This document shows, piece after piece, positions 13,131-25,849 of a stretch of DNA of 64,000 nt. The translations under genes and the position numbers were made by a program. Origin of the DNA: Blasia pusilla (taxonomy: Eukaryota > Marchantiophyta > Marchantiopsida > Blasiales); contig CM114275.1 in assembly GCA_050084515.1 (NCBI GenBank), positions 7,936,001 to 8,000,000 of the forward strand, given 5' to 3'. Positions within the stretch are counted from its first letter, which is position 1; every line of letters begins with the position of its first letter. The notes under the pieces are model-generated. The model worked only from the letters and a program-made list of their open reading frames with translations. It was not told where the DNA came from and searched no databases.

Positions 13131-15760
13131 TCATCTCACCCGTGCCGGGTTCGGAGGACCTCGAGGGGGCGCCCAGCGTTGCCGCCGCTGTGCACGTACG
13201 AAGCCGAGTACGTACTCTACTGGTATGTAGGAGAAGTACGAATAGCGGCTCCATGACTGCTCGCGTTAGCATGACGCACATTACTAGAACTACTCCTCGC
13301 GCTTCTTACTAGAACCTCGAGTTCTCCGCTATAAGGATCCTGTCAGAAACCTGTCACTATCTAGCCATGTTTGCTATGTCACACGGGATTCGACGACGCA
13401 ATTTCGATGATGACGCGAGCACGTCAGCAGGTGTTTGCAACTTGGCCTGAGTAATTTGTTCCCGTCGAACCCAAACTCGTCCTCCGTGGATCCACGGGAG
13501 AAAGAAAGACAAACACATGTTCACTTCTCTAGAACTTCCTTGGGAACTTTTCTTGTCTAGCTTAATCTAATAAAGTTGCCAAGTTTCTCTTTTTTCATGT
13601 CGTATCTCCCCAACCATCCTTCCCCTTTCATTTTAGCAACTTGAGGTTTTCTCTTCGAAATCGATCTTGAAATGGTACGTAGCGGGGGAGAAGCACCTGG
13701 GCTAGGAGCGGGGTAGAATCTCATCGAAACAAACGGACCCACTATTTCTTATGCATGAGTCGTGATAAAAAGTAAATAGTATGTCTCGCGTGACTTTGGT
13801 GAGATTCTACCCAAACAAGCCTTTCCCAGGAAAAAAATGAAAAAGCCCTCGTCTCTTTAATTTGCATGAGAGCCTTTATTGTAGAGCAACATCCAATCAA
13901 GTCAGGAGATTCCATTTCACATCTTTCCAACACACCTTTTCTAGACTCCCATACTTCAGTTTGATAACTTTGATTCTGCGCATGACTCTCACCTCAAACT
14001 TGTCTCCTTAGCAAGGTAAAGCTCCGATCTTTAATTCTCTTGAGTTATATCGGAACCATTGCACACCACAATCTAATGGAGTGAACCCGATCCTGGCATA
14101 CCGCTTTTAGCTCTTCTTCTTTTCGTTTCTTCTACGCCTCCTTCCTTCCATTTCACTTTATAATAATGAATTTCCAAAGCTGAAATGTTTACTCCCTTTT
14201 TTCTATTTCTAGTGGTTCCATTTATAACACAATATTAGTATACTGCCCGTGCAATGCTTAGGTAAAAAAGTATGCTTGTTAGCACTTGGATTTCCGTTTA
14301 ACTCGCTCGCCTCGCATCCGCATATTTATCACAACCGCCTCTCCCCCCGAACTTTAACGGCTGGTTTACGCACTCCGTCTCTCCGCCGATGAATCGAGAC
14401 GCTGGTGCAAAAACCGTCCATAGAGCTTCTTCCCCCTTCCTTCCGTCGGTCTACGTACAAGTTTTTGTTGGCCCCAACTATTGCAAACGGCCCTCGGGCC
14501 ACGACCTTCCGTTGCACTGGGGATCGGGCCTTTATCGAGGGCCTTTTAGGACACTGTGAAACCGATGATACGATCGCGGTTCCCCACGAACTAAGTTAAA
14601 TATCCATGTCTGTCAATACGGGAAGATTTTTAAAAGCTTACGTGTCGTTATTAGAGGGGTTCCTAAACCCCGTCCTCTTTTAATAATATAGATTACGAAT
14701 TTAGCCTAGTTCTTTCCCATCCCTCAAAATTCTAACACTAGCCTTTTCCGAAGCAGCCGCTAAGCCACGGAATGCTACTTTACTACAGGTAAAAATATAA
14801 CGGTATGAAAGTAGTGGAGAAGAGGCAAAAAATCAATCACGAGGGAGATTTTAGGAGGCAGTGGCTTAAAGGCAGGCATCATTCGTGGCGAACAATAAAA
14901 TATATATATGTAGAAAAAGGATGGGAAACCCATCACGATACAAAAGAGGGGGCATGGAGACCCAAAAAATAGACCTCAAGAGGCCGGAAGGCGTACAAAT
15001 ATCCGGCTTCAACTATTTTTAATCCATTTTTAATAGTGCTCAGTAATAGTGTAATTGAAACGGAGCTATAGCGATTGGGGTCGAGTGAATTAATGATGTG
15101 GAGATGGACGTCCACTCATAATCGCAGCTTTTTGGAGGATGTTGACGTGTACGTCCGTGTGTGCCTTGGGTATGTTGACTAGGATCGACACTGTAGGTGC
15201 CTTGGACTTTCCTTGCGGGTCGTAACGAGTACTAATAGGGAAGGCTAAACTATTTTACTTGTACATCTTTCGGAAATAAAAGCTTATTTATTTATTTATT
15301 TGTAGTAGTATTTTAACTCTTTTTTCTTATAAATTGTGTTGGGATTAAGCCTTGTTATATAATTTTATTGGTCTATATTTTTCTTAATTTTTTCATTAAT
15401 TTTATTAAAAAATTAGTAAGCATATTTTGTGTCCATGGCATAACCATTAAGCGGTTAAGTATAGTTGTATATGGTAATTTTTGTACTCATTGCACTAGGC
15501 AAAAATATCCTCCATATGTCTTGGGCCCTCCAAAGAGAGGGAGGGATCCCCTATATCTCCATACCTCCCTTCTTTATTTCTCTATGGAGGGAAAAAGACT
15601 TTATTTCTTCTCTCTCAATTTTTCTTCCCTCCTTTTACCATCCCATAATTCTCATTTTCTATCCAGTTATGTACATAGATATTGCTCCACAACATTACTC
15701 TTATTAAAATCAAATATAGACATGCCCATGTATCAAATGGTCTCCAATGAAAATGAGACT

Positions 15761-15799
<39 letters not shown>

Positions 15800-16059
15800 A
15801 AGCTCTCTACTTGGTGAATTTTGCACACATGTATTATCTCCAACCCTAAACCTCACTAGCATGTTAAAAGGCACCTTCCCAAATGGGAATTCAATTGCAC
15901 TCAAATAGGGAATGTACTCCAAATTGTAAGTTCTTCTAAATGGTCTTAAATTAGGGATAACCTATACATAAAGGTTCCTCACACCAACATGTTATTCTCT
16001 GTCTACAAGTGTCAACACCCATCCTCTCTAGGTTTGCCATGCATAGACTTTCTCCTGTA
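13131..16059. other. Gene-free AT-rich stretch
   Basis: No protein family, RNA gene or mobile element protein is recognised on either strand. It contains a TTTA-type run near 15,284-15,303 and the CT microsatellite listed separately. Confidence 0.5.
15763..15798. repeat. (CT)18 microsatellite
   Basis: An uninterrupted CT dinucleotide run of 36 bp on the plus strand. Confidence 0.97.
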
Positions 16060-17030
16060 GTACAACGATCCTCATAACCAAACGAGTGCCAAGCAAAACA
16101 TCAAAACTCTACTAGGCTCACGCTATGATGGTTTGCGCATTGGAGAGGTCTCTTGAAGGAGACACAAGATATGAGACACGGTTAAGGTTGAGCGTTTCAT
16201 GCATTTATGGTCACAACTATGAAACCTAAACCGAACATGAACCAAGACTTGAGAGGGGTCGAGTCTAGTAAAAGTGGTTGCCAAAGAGGTGAGAACCAAT
16301 TTTGGAATATGACTGGAATTTGGGATTTTGATTGTATGTTTAGACCATCACTTTTATTTCAAATAAGGTGGTGTTGGAAATCTTATGAAAATTAGATTCC
16401 AACACACTAAATATCTCAACAAACGCACAAGCAGAGGCTAAGAAACTGCCTAAAAACAATTGAACCAGGAGTTGGGTTAATTGAGGGCCAAAAAGAGGGG
16501 CCCGAGAGTCTTTTCCCAAAAATAGGGGGAGGGCAGAGAATCCTAGAAGCACTAGTAAGGGGTAAAGTCTCCAAGAGTGCTTGGGACTCAAACCCCACTT
16601 TAGGGCGCCATGGGGCGAAACAAGGGCATGGAATGAATCGGGAGCTCAACGTTGTGATTTGAAATCCGGACCAAGTCCAATAGAGTGGATCTCGGAGTTC
16701 ACTCTTGGATTCCAACCCACGACTCATTTAAGTGGATCTCGGTTAGGGGCTCATACAAGGTCCATTGGGAAATTGGGATCGCTAGGCGTGCCATGGTCGT
16801 TTTAGGTGTCTGAACTATCGAGAAAGTTTATCCCAAGTCTTGGAAGACTTGCCTTTGTTGGGAAGAGAGGAACTAGGAAGTTCGAGCTTGATGAAGTGTC
16901 GAGTTGAGAATTCGGTGAGTCAGAAGGCTGATTGACACATATCAACTAACATGAGTTCGTTTTGGTGCAGATCAATAGCGAGAGCATGTCCTACTAAAGA
17001 TTGACGTTCGAGAGGAGTAGGTGTACAACA
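16060..17030 (+). mobile_element. LTR of a degraded Ty3-type retrotransposon
   Basis: This stretch aligns by eye with 33,077-34,098 over most of its length. It begins near 'cctcataaccaaac', passes 'ccaagacttgag', 'ggttgccaaagaggtgagaacca' and 'tcccaagtcttgga', and ends just before a tRNA-Met-like primer site. The 5' end is approximate because no clear TG terminus is visible. Confidence 0.75.
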
Positions 17031-17032
17031 TG

Positions 17033-17041
17033 TGGTATCAG
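17033..17041 (+). other. Eroded tRNA-iMet primer-binding site
   Basis: TGGTATCAG matches the first nine bases of the standard plant TGGTATCAGAGC primer site; the remainder is mutated. It sits at the LTR end in the expected position. Confidence 0.7.
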
Positions 17042-17290
17042 AAAAAATCCTTGGTGAGCATGAACTTGAGGTTGTAGGAGCAACTGGATGCTTGGGGAGA
17101 ACTCAAGATAGTAGTGAAACCTAGATGCTCCAAGAGGGACGCAAGAGACAAGGAGGAGATCTAAGTAGACGAGGGCTTGAGGATCACAACCGAGGGCGGA
17201 GAATCACGGAAACATCGAGTCAAGCGACAAAATCTGAGAGACAAACCAATGCCCGATTGAGAGCCAAAGGAAGAGACGACGACTCTCGAA

Positions 17291-17940
17291 GTGCCGAGCT
17301 CTAGTCAAGAGGATGTCACGGATGCAAATCCTTCTATGAGGCCATCCACTCCAAACTCGAGTGACATGGTGCTCTATGTCCAAATGACGAACTTTATGAG
17401 GCTGATATCCAAGCAGAATAAGCGGATCGTCGAGCTTGAGTTAGACAGAGCTTACAATTCCGGCAAGAAGTTTTGTAAGACAAATATGCACAAAGGGTAG
17501 AGGAGCAAGACAAGGTGACCGTGGCGATCACGTTCCTCAAGGATCATACATTCCACTAGTGAACAACTCATTATAAAGAACATCTACGTCGTGGATCATT
17601 TTTGAGTTGGAAGGAGTTCAAGGTGTTAATTTGCAACCGATTCACTCCGGAGTACCAAGAGTTTAGCGATGGTGTGGAGTTTGTGCGTCTACGACATAGT
17701 GGATCCCTTAGCGCTTATGTGCGGGAGTTCAGTGCAAAAATGAACTCGCTTCCGAAGATGGATGAGTTTGCAAAGAAGGTTATCTTCTTAAGCGGACTTA
17801 ATAAGCTAAGTGCAGAAAAGGCCCTCTTCATAATGTCGGAGCTATCAAAGATGTGCACAGAACTTTTGAAGCTAGTTGAGCAAATAGGGAATGAGGAGGT
17901 CCAAGTTCAACGACCCTTTGAGCATAAATTTTTTTAAAGA
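17291..17940 (+). pseudogene. Ty3-type gag remnant
   Basis: Two open pieces (17,291-17,500 and 17,602-17,937) encode parts of a retrotransposon Gag. The second carries the recognisable Retrotrans_gag pattern: SWKEFK.LICNRFTPEYQE, then EFVRLRHSGSLSAYVREF and MNSLPKMDE. Gag forms the particle that packages element RNA. Stops and frame changes between the pieces make this a relic. It lies in the normal place after the LTR at 16,060-17,030 and its primer site. Confidence 0.8.
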
Positions 17941-18069
17941 TACCAAAAACAGATGGGCATCCAAGAGGGTCTAGAGTGGAGGTGAGCGTGATCAAGGAGA
18001 GTCCTTACCCAAGAAGCCAAATGAGTGGAATTCAACACGAAGCCGGAAGGATCGAAACATCCAAAGTCA

Positions 18070-18473
18070 GAGAATGCTAATGCCATTTGCTAAACTGTGG
18101 TGAATCTGAGCACATGGATAAGGGATGCTCAAAGCCCAAGGTTAGTAATTAGATTATGATTGAGTTGGTTGTAAGGCACTTGTCGGCAGGAGATATGGGA
18201 ACGTCCCTTCAAGTCACCAAGAGGACGCCCAATCTTGTGTACCTAAGATCCAAGATCTTTAATCGGGATATGATGTTGCTCATTGATACTAATAGAGATG
18301 CTTCGCACTCTTTCCTGAGTCTGAGAATCGTGAAGGGGTTGGGTTTGTCAACCAATAAGATGGATGAACCCATTCGGGTAGGCTTTGTCGGAGACAAATC
18401 TCACCAAACTTCAGAGTTAGTTTTGGGACTAACCTTTGGATGCGGAGTATTCAAGTTGAAGGAGTCATGTTGA
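18070..18473 (+). pseudogene. Zinc knuckle and aspartic protease remnant
   Basis: A degenerate CCHC knuckle (NCGESEHMDKGC) is read near 18,085-18,130. A protease-like segment follows at 18,156-18,473, in which the usual LIDSGATHSF active site appears as LIDTNRDASHSF. The catalytic D is kept, but SGA is lost. This continues the gag-protease order of the Ty3 relic and is not functional. Confidence 0.65.
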
Positions 18474-18725
18474 GGGCCTAAAAGATGAGCCCGAGTGTCT
18501 CTTGCCCAAAGGGAGGGCGAGGATCCCCAAAAGTACTAGTAAGGGTTAAGTTCTCCAAGAGTGCTTGGGACTCGAATCCCACTTTGGGGTACTGCAGGGC
18601 GACCTAAGGGCGAGGAATGGATTGAGAGTTTTGGCGTAGGATTCAAAACCCAAACCAAGTCCAATAGAGCAGATTTCGGAGGTCCCTCTTGGATTCCAAC
18701 CCCTAACTCATTTAGTAGCAAGGTT
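18473..18725 (+). mobile_element. Misplaced LTR fragment inside the Ty3 relic
   Basis: This segment repeats the LTR blocks found at about 16,480-16,730 (for example 'ccaagagtgcttgggactc' and 'ttggattccaaccc'). It directly follows protease sequence, where reverse transcriptase is expected. A rearrangement has therefore removed the RT/RNase H region and joined protease to LTR. Confidence 0.7.
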
Positions 18726-18871
18726 GCACAAAAATGGGCATGGCCGGAACGGATCCAAGCCCGTCCAAAGCCCGTTGGGCAAACTCGGGGTGACGGAGCC
18801 CGCACTCATCGCATGGCCCACGGCAGGCCCTACAAGGGCCTTACGCCCACCATACAGGCTCAAGGCGGGCT

Positions 18872-19162
18872 TTGTACAGGCCCCTAGTCCGCCATGTGAG
18901 CCCTATTCTTGTGATAGTTGATAAGTTTAGCAAGTTGGGGAAGTTCGTACCGATAGTGGATTCCGCAACGGCCTATGCAACCTCCCAACAGTTCCTAGAT
19001 AGTTGGTGGCGAGCTCATGGCTTGCCTAGAAGTACTATTGTTTCAAATCGAGATCCAAAGTTTACCAGTGCTTTTTGGAAACATCTATTTAGAAGGTTTA
19101 GGACCAAGTTGAGTTTTATGACTACCTTCCATCCTCGGACAGATGGACAAACTCGATTGTGA
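18872..19162 (+). pseudogene. Ty3-type integrase core fragment
   Basis: The open frame carries a DDE integrase piece: ILVIVDKFSKLGKFVP, then GLPRSTIVSNRDPKFTSAFWKHLF and FHPRTDGQT. The second catalytic position reads SNRDPKF, where the family has SDRDPKF. The first catalytic region and the C-terminus are missing, so it is a truncated relic of the same or a related element. Confidence 0.85.
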
Positions 19163-19352
19163 ATTAGTCTGGGTAGAAGCACCTACTTACGGGGTCAAAT
19201 TTTCTGGTGGGCTTGGTGTTGCGCAAGATTGAGACCTACTATGGTATAATTGGTTGTCCGTATTCCCGTTGGCCAATGGAGGTATCAACGCTGTTGGGGG
19301 CGGCGGTTGGGATGGCCCATGTGCCTTGTGTCCACAAAAGAAAGACAATTAG

Positions 19353-20458
19353 CTAGTTAGACTTCCAAGTAATTGAATTCCGTTGTGCAAAACGAAGAAA
19401 GGGTAGAATAGTAAGCCTACTTACCCACGGGGATGGGATGGCCATGGATGATTGAGCTCCATTGGTCCATGATGGTTGAAATTGACTTCCATAACCCATC
19501 TGTGATTGCATCATCATAGGTTCCCACCACGGCATCTGGCTTTGTGCCCATGGGGATGGAGGAGGGGGATATGCTTGCGAAGGCATTATGGGTTGTGATG
19601 GAGTTCCGTCCATGCGCTACACATGTAAGTAAATTTGTTAGTAAACTGAAATAGAAAGCATTTGATGAATAAAGATTAGTGAAGACATAATGACACATTT
19701 CTACCACTTAGTTTATTACATACCAATCATACATACAGAGATAGTTGAATATTCCTCCATGACTACAATTGCATTAGCGCATCGTTTGTATTGATGGAAT
19801 TTCGTACACTTCCCTGTTTGGGTGGTTTGACTGGACGCTCCTTTGCTTGAGGCTATTCAAAACAAACATCTCATGGTAAGTTAACACAATATTCATAATT
19901 TGGAAATGTGAAGAGAGTAACAAAACAACAAGATGTGAAGAGAAAGTACCCTCCCATCCTCGAGCCACAAGTCGTCATCCTCTTCAGCCCTCAAGAAGTC
20001 CATCTCAAGGAGTGGATTATAATAGGGGTCTTTGGAATCACTATCTGAACAATATTTTTGAGTCTCCTCAGGGATCACACTTTGGTTAGTGGCCTTCTCC
20101 TCCAACCGTAAGCTGCGTCTTTGTGGAAGAGAAGGATTCCAAAATGGCAAAGGCTTGTGCTCCTTCACAAGCCTTGGAGCAACAAACCTTCAAAATATCA
20201 TCACAAAAATTCGGTCATATTTCCTAATGTACAACCACGATATGAACATGATACAATTGACCAAATAAAGCAAAAGATAAAGGTTATCCAAAATCATACT
20301 TACCAATCCTTCAACCCACCGAACAACTCCGCCTCTTTGGCCTTTCTCTCTCTCACTCTGCGATTCCTTTCTTCTTCATATGGATTAGGACTTTGTTGAA
20401 CATTATCTACACCATCCCAAGATGAACTCTGATTGGATTCCATGTTCTCATCAGTCAT
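19353..20458 (-). pseudogene. Small transposon-associated gene, possibly En/Spm accessory protein
   Basis: A minus-strand gene can be pieced together. Exon 1 runs 20458-20304 (starts MTDENMESN, ends at a gtaagt donor). Exon 2 runs from about 20189 to about 19953 with an acidic segment. A Pro/Met-rich tail (PPPPSPWAQSQMPWWEPMM) is read at 19613-19353. The YEEERNRRVRERKAKEAELFG segment resembles short basic repeats in En/Spm-associated plant proteins, but I do not recognise a domain with certainty. It ends near the left edge of the SWIM transposon copy A. It could be the second gene of the CACTA family seen at 31-33 kb; this is inference. Confidence 0.4.
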
Positions 20459-20889
20459 ATCAAGTACAACGTTCCAAGGAGGTGCGGTAAGAGGAGAGGA
20501 GAGAGGAAACTACCTTCAACCGAAAGAGATGCTTTTTTTTAAGAGAGTTTCCTGTGATTTGAAGAGAGTTTCCGTTGGGTTGAAGAGAGGAAAAATTTTT
20601 TGTGATTTTTTTTGCACTTTTCTTCTCAGTTCTTAAGCACTCCCACAATTTTTCTTTCCTCATCCACATTTTGGCAACCCATCTGAGTCCGAGGAGTTGC
20701 AAATTGCACAAAATTTAGAAAACTGAAAAATCAATGGAATGATAAGTGTGGAAACAATCACTTTTTCCATCCAAGGTCTGGAAAAAATCTATCATTTGCC
20801 CTGGGAAAAATAGAGTTGAAGCTCAAAGTGAAGGTTATGGAAAAATGAAATTACAATCTAAAACCTCATTTTGCATCCTCAAATTGGTT

Positions 20890-23800
20890 TTTTTTAAATA
20901 CTTCGCACTTCTTTGAGAGACAGAATTGGTTGGTGGATTCCTACTCCTACCTCCGACTCTCTTAAAACTACAAGCAACACATAGTACATGTGCTTACAAG
21001 GGAAATACCTTTTTCCACTTGTCTCTCTTTGGACAAAGTCATCACATGAATATGTGGGAAAGCACAGATGTGCACCACATACACCCCTGTGACACATGAA
21101 TTTACAGTGTTGTTCTTGACCCAATACATCCTTCCTATTCCATTGCCACTCTTGACATCTTTCGTGGCAATGATCTCCATTTTTGCCTCCTGAGCTGATG
21201 CAATTCGCTTTGCTCTCTCCACCGTTGGCCTACACATTCTGTTTCTCTTCGCTCCATTTCTAGACTCAAACAGAAATAGTGGATTGAGATCATCCACCTT
21301 CTCCGGATACATGTTGACATCAATCTTGGGTTGAATACGAAATGCAAAGGTCTCTGTAATGCGAACATGCTTTGAACTTCCTCCGTCTACGAGTCTGAAA
21401 CCGGCACTTGTAAGATTGTCCACTTCGTCTTGAGTGCAATTCGTACCTGCGGCGATGGGCCAAATCGTGGGGGTATTCCCCGGAGCTCCAATGGCAGCCG
21501 GATAAGACTTCCAGAAAGTGCAAGATTCATTTGGGTAAAATAAGTACTTCAATTGATCCTCGGTCCTCATAAAACGATCAAAGGTTTTGAGTCCCCAAAA
21601 CCCAAGAAGTGGTCGTCCAATCCTTGTACAGTTCTTATTTAGGAAAGTACCGTATGCTCTCCTAATGCCATCAGATCCGGCCCTGTAAGTGGTCCACGTC
21701 CGGGGTTGCTCCAAGATATATGCCACCGTTTCAGGTTGCAATCCACCTCCATGACCGGAATTCCATATTGTTGAACCACCCCAACGACCGGATGTTGCGA
21801 ACTTCCAGCAACGGAGGGCTTTTGAAATAAAACATTCACTGATTTTGGAGAAGTTACTCCATCACGGATTTGGGAGCATTCCGGGGTCCCCGAGTACTTG
21901 GGCGGCGTAATTTCCTCATCCAAATCAATCACCGGATTTGTTCCTTGATGCTGCCTCTTCACCTATGTGAAGTCAAGATACTTATCTGGTCTCCACGCTG
22001 CTCGGACTACTCTACCACCATCTGTATGGGACATCTTGAAACGCGCCCACGAATATCCCCACCAATGTGTACGCCTTGCTCGAGGGGAGTTCCTGCTACG
22101 CACCGGTTGAAGGCTTCCACATAGAGTTTTTCATCACCAGATCTCACAGCCGCCCTGACATAGAGCTCGTAGATCGAAGGCCCCCTTCCTTTTGTTATGC
22201 CTTTTATGAGGTAGATATAGGATGCTCTAGACTATAGCATTGCTCTTGCCTGGTCTTGTTGGCATGCCTCCACAAGTAAAATTCTTTGGCATGCTTGTGA
22301 CGACCTCGAGGAGGAATTGAACACTTTCTGCTCCACTTGTGTTGGGGCATAGGGCATTTTCATGAATGTTCAATCCCTGCAACGACGGCAATGTGAGAAG
22401 GAAACAAAAATAGCTCAAAAGTCAAAGAAAAAATCTACCTGTCGGAACCAAACGGGTTGCAAGGCCAAGGCATCCCATGAACGACTCTGCGACCCGTCGG
22501 GTCCCGACGTGTTGCAACACCCAGAAACCACCTACTGCAACCCGTCTGATTCTGACGGGTTGCAAGAACCTTTGGCCACTCCAAGCAGGAAGATCCAAGT
22601 GCAAGTCATCCAAAACCCATCCGGGTTGAACTATTTGCAGACCTTATATACATGCGACTTGCATACTTGCATACGGGTTGCACCAAAATTCTTGATGCAA
22701 CTCGTCGGTTTCCAACTGGTTGTACACTTAGGCAACCTGTCCGTTTCTGACGGGTTGCACACTCGGGCAACCTATCACATCCGACAAGTTGCTTGGTTTC
22801 TTCGGTTTGAAATCCCTATAGTTCCCACGCTTCTCAACTTGAGCTGCAACTTTTCGAACAATTCTCAGCGTGACCTTGACAAGACAAAATAGTGAACTGA
22901 CCTGCCGCATGAAGTTTCCCCATTGTCTCATTCGTACAATCCACCAACTCAACCAAGAGCATAACTCTTTGTACTTCCCCTCAATCGCATGCTTCCTCCA
23001 CCACCCATGAAGTTCTTCTTGGCATTCCATGGCCTGTTTCAAGGTTTTGATGTCCTTGCAGCATTGGAGTGGAGTGACATGCTGTGTCCTCTTATTCTCC
23101 TTGATGCAAGATTTGGTGTACCGGGTCACAGACTGTTGCCAATGGAAAGCATCCGACCTTTCCCTCTCCGGTTGAACCTCTCCACCCCAGAACACTTCCA
23201 TGATAGCAATCCATCAAGGTTGTGCATTGTCCGCCATGAACGCATTGGCGGCGGGAGACAATCCAAGGACCATATCGAATTGAAGCACTAGTCCGTTGAA
23301 TCCTACACCATGGATGACAATCAGACTTTCTGTCCATACCCTTCAAGCGTCCTCCATCTTTCTTTTGAGCAGGAGAAGCAAGTGGAGGCAACTCAAAAAT
23401 TTAATTACCATTGTACGTGGGCGGCAACTCGTCGACAAGAATGTGCTTGAACATTTTCAAGGCCAAAGACGATAGCAAACTATTTCCTGATACTCGCAAG
23501 AGGAACGAGTAGGCGGACAGAGGGATCGATTGGTGTCCGACAGATCCACTGAGGTTGACGACATCCGAAATGTCTTTCGGAAGTACAACGTTGTTATGAG
23601 CGTGTGAAGTTGGAGTCGATGCCGGATCTACTGAGCTAGGAGTTGCAAACGTAGAGCTCGGTGCACAAGGAAATTCTCGACCGTCTACTTGGGAAACTGA
23701 GGAATTTAGAGGCAAGCCGTATTGACCATTTGCTAGAGGTAGGAGATTCCATATTTTACGGTCTCCAATCAGTGGCTGGACTGTCTCACCTATTATGTCC

Positions 23801-23982
23801 TTTGTACCATCCACCCTAACATCCTTGGATACAAAGATGGTTCCAATTTGGAGAAGAAATTGAAGTGAGAGAAAATTTTCATCCACTGCTATGAAAGACC
23901 CACGAGTTTGTGATCGAACGATTTGTGATTGAGGAAGGGCCGCTAGATGACTGCCACCAGTGAGCTTCACATAATTATCCAT
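20890..23982 (-). pseudogene. MULE-like SWIM-domain transposase, copy A (deleted, frameshifted)
   Basis: It starts MDNYVKLTGG at 23982, with a TATA-like box at 24,071-24,078 on the gene strand. It continues through a low-complexity Ser/Pro region and a WWRKHAIEGKYKELCSW helix region. Next comes an intron (about 22,906-22,381) full of palindromes, then a long C-terminal part (21741-20890) with a SWIM zinc motif: CSC-type pair, then FPCKHMYYVLL. Compared with copy B, copy A has lost about 0.9 kb at 23,246 that includes the DDE core region. It also lacks one A in the SWIM motif (cacag versus caacag near 21,063), which breaks the frame there. Transposases of this kind cut and paste DNA, and SWIM motifs bind DNA or protein (family knowledge). 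The MULE-like assignment rests on the DDE/SWIM order in copy B and is moderate. Confidence 0.75.
22437..22795. repeat. Cluster of ~27-bp palindromes in the copy A transposase intron
   Basis: At least six copies of the palindrome family (arm GCAACCCGTCGGA, its complement, 1-bp centre) lie here, for example at 22,537-22,563 and 22,732-22,758. Arms are imperfect, and neighbouring spacers differ in sequence. Confidence 0.85.
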
Positions 23983-25302
23983 TCCCAAAAGATTCCACCG
24001 GGAGGAGACTGAGAATAAGAATGAGGATAAAAATGAGATTGGGAATGAGAATGAGAATGAGAATGTTTCATTTATAGTGAATAGGGACTCAGATTCTCTT
24101 GACATAATTTGACTGACAAGATGAAGTTTGGTAGGTGAGAATGTCTGACATGATGGATTCCATTCTATTGCAACCTGACGGAGTCCAATGGGTTGCAGAA
24201 TTTGGGAATCAGAGACGTGGGTTACGAAGCACCCACTTCTATTTTTTGTTTCCGTGTCCCAATTCAAGTTGGAACCCGTCGGAGTCCGTTGGGTTGGTAC
24301 CCCCTTCTTGCCGACCAATGGTCTTTTGAGTGGATTTTGCTAGCATCAAACACGAGACATCGCTTGCATTTGCAAAGGCAACCAATCGTTGGGGACTTTT
24401 GCGGGATTGTCCAACTCAGGGTAGATGTTGTGATCCGTCGGATTGCTAAGAGTTGCCTCGGAACTATGCGTTGTCACATTGTTACCTGAGGGATAGAAAA
24501 GCGTGCAACTTGTCGCTAATCGACAGGTTGCCATGGTACCTCGCCTATAACCCCAAGATAAGCAAAGCGTGCAACCCATCGGCCTCCGACGAGTTGCGCG
24601 GGTACCGCGCCTTCTTGCCCAAAGACAACGGAGGCGTGCAACCCGTGCGCCTCAAACGGGTTGCGCAAGTGCCTCGCCTTGTAACGCTTACATGAAGGAA
24701 GCGTGCAACCCATCGGCCTTCAACGAGTTGCGCGGGTGCCCTGCCTTCTTGCCAAAAGATGGCGGAGGCGGGCAACCCGTCGGCCCAAGACGGGTTGCAC
24801 AAGTGCCTCGCCTTGTAACACTTACATGAAGGAAGCGTGCAACCTGTCTGCCTCCGACGAGTTCCGCGGGTAGCCCGCGTTCTTGCCCAAAGACGGCGGA
24901 GGCACGCAACCTATCGGTTTCCGACGGGTTGCTAGGAGGACGGATGCCTGGAATCCGCGGAAAGCGTGCAACCCGTCGCAGCCATCGGGTGGTGTTTTTC
25001 ATGTCCAGACTTCCATAACGGCCGTCGGAATGAAGATGCGACCTAACGGCTCAAAAAGTATAAATAGCCAATGGTTCACTCATTTCCGGTTTTTTGTTTC
25101 GCGATCTCAATTGCTCTTCCGCGCAGCGGCTGACCAGATACCAAGGGGCGCTTTACATGGCGATTCATCGCGAGATGATTGCGAGACAATTTGAGCTACT
25201 CATCAAGGCAACTCATCGCGACATCAGCAAGGCGACTCCTCGAGGTGACTCATCGTGCACAGAAAGTAATTTCCTTGTTCGTAGGAGGCATTTTCGGGAA
25301 CA
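23983..25302. promoter_or_regulatory. Divergent promoter region of copy A, loaded with palindromes
   Basis: This region separates the transposase (minus) from the plus-strand gene. TATA-like boxes face outward: TTTATAGT (read on the minus strand) at 24,071-24,078 and GTATAAATAG at 25,058-25,067. Between them, at 24,165-24,200 and about 24,500-24,990, lie many copies of the palindrome in units of roughly 80-110 bp with a shared spacer ('gcgggt.ccgcgccttcttgcccaaaga'). The arrangement suggests shared control of two divergent transposon genes; that is inference. Confidence 0.65.
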
Positions 25303-25849
25303 ATGACGAGGAAAAAAACTCAAGCAAGCAAGGTTGGGAGCTTCACTCCCAAGGGTGGGAGGACTCTTGCGTCACCATTTCCAGGGCTTCATTTGGCCAA
25401 TGAGATAAGGCAACAAGAAATCGAGGAGCGGGAAAGGGAAGCGGAGATGCACAAGCAGGAGCTTCTTGCAAAACGTAAGAAAAGAGACAACATCCTACGT
25501 CGACAACTTCCCTCCGTTCTATGTTCAGCCTTACGATGAACATGGAACCCAAGCGCTGGTTACGGAGGAGGACTTGGAAGCGCTCGACACATTCAGGGGG
25601 ATGAGAGATCAGGAATTCAGAAGGGCGATTGAGGGGACGAAATTCAGTTGGATGCAGAACCTGTATTTCTTCAATTGGGATGGAAACCACAGGTTCATGG
25701 CATGGACCCAGTTTGCAGAGGAGCGCCCAAACTCATTGGAGGCGCATTTTTGCATGAAGGCAGTCGTGCTACATCCATACCCTCATCACATGGAGATGGT
25801 GGAGATGGCTATGCATGCCATGAACACGTAAGTTTCCTCTTGCCGCAAA

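Noticed and set aside
12258-13312. Two long plus-strand open frames (about 290 and 241 codons) over the FtsZ2 start
   Set aside because: They are antisense to FtsZ2 exon 1 and its GC-rich leader, have low-complexity Pro/Ser/Leu composition and no recognised domain.
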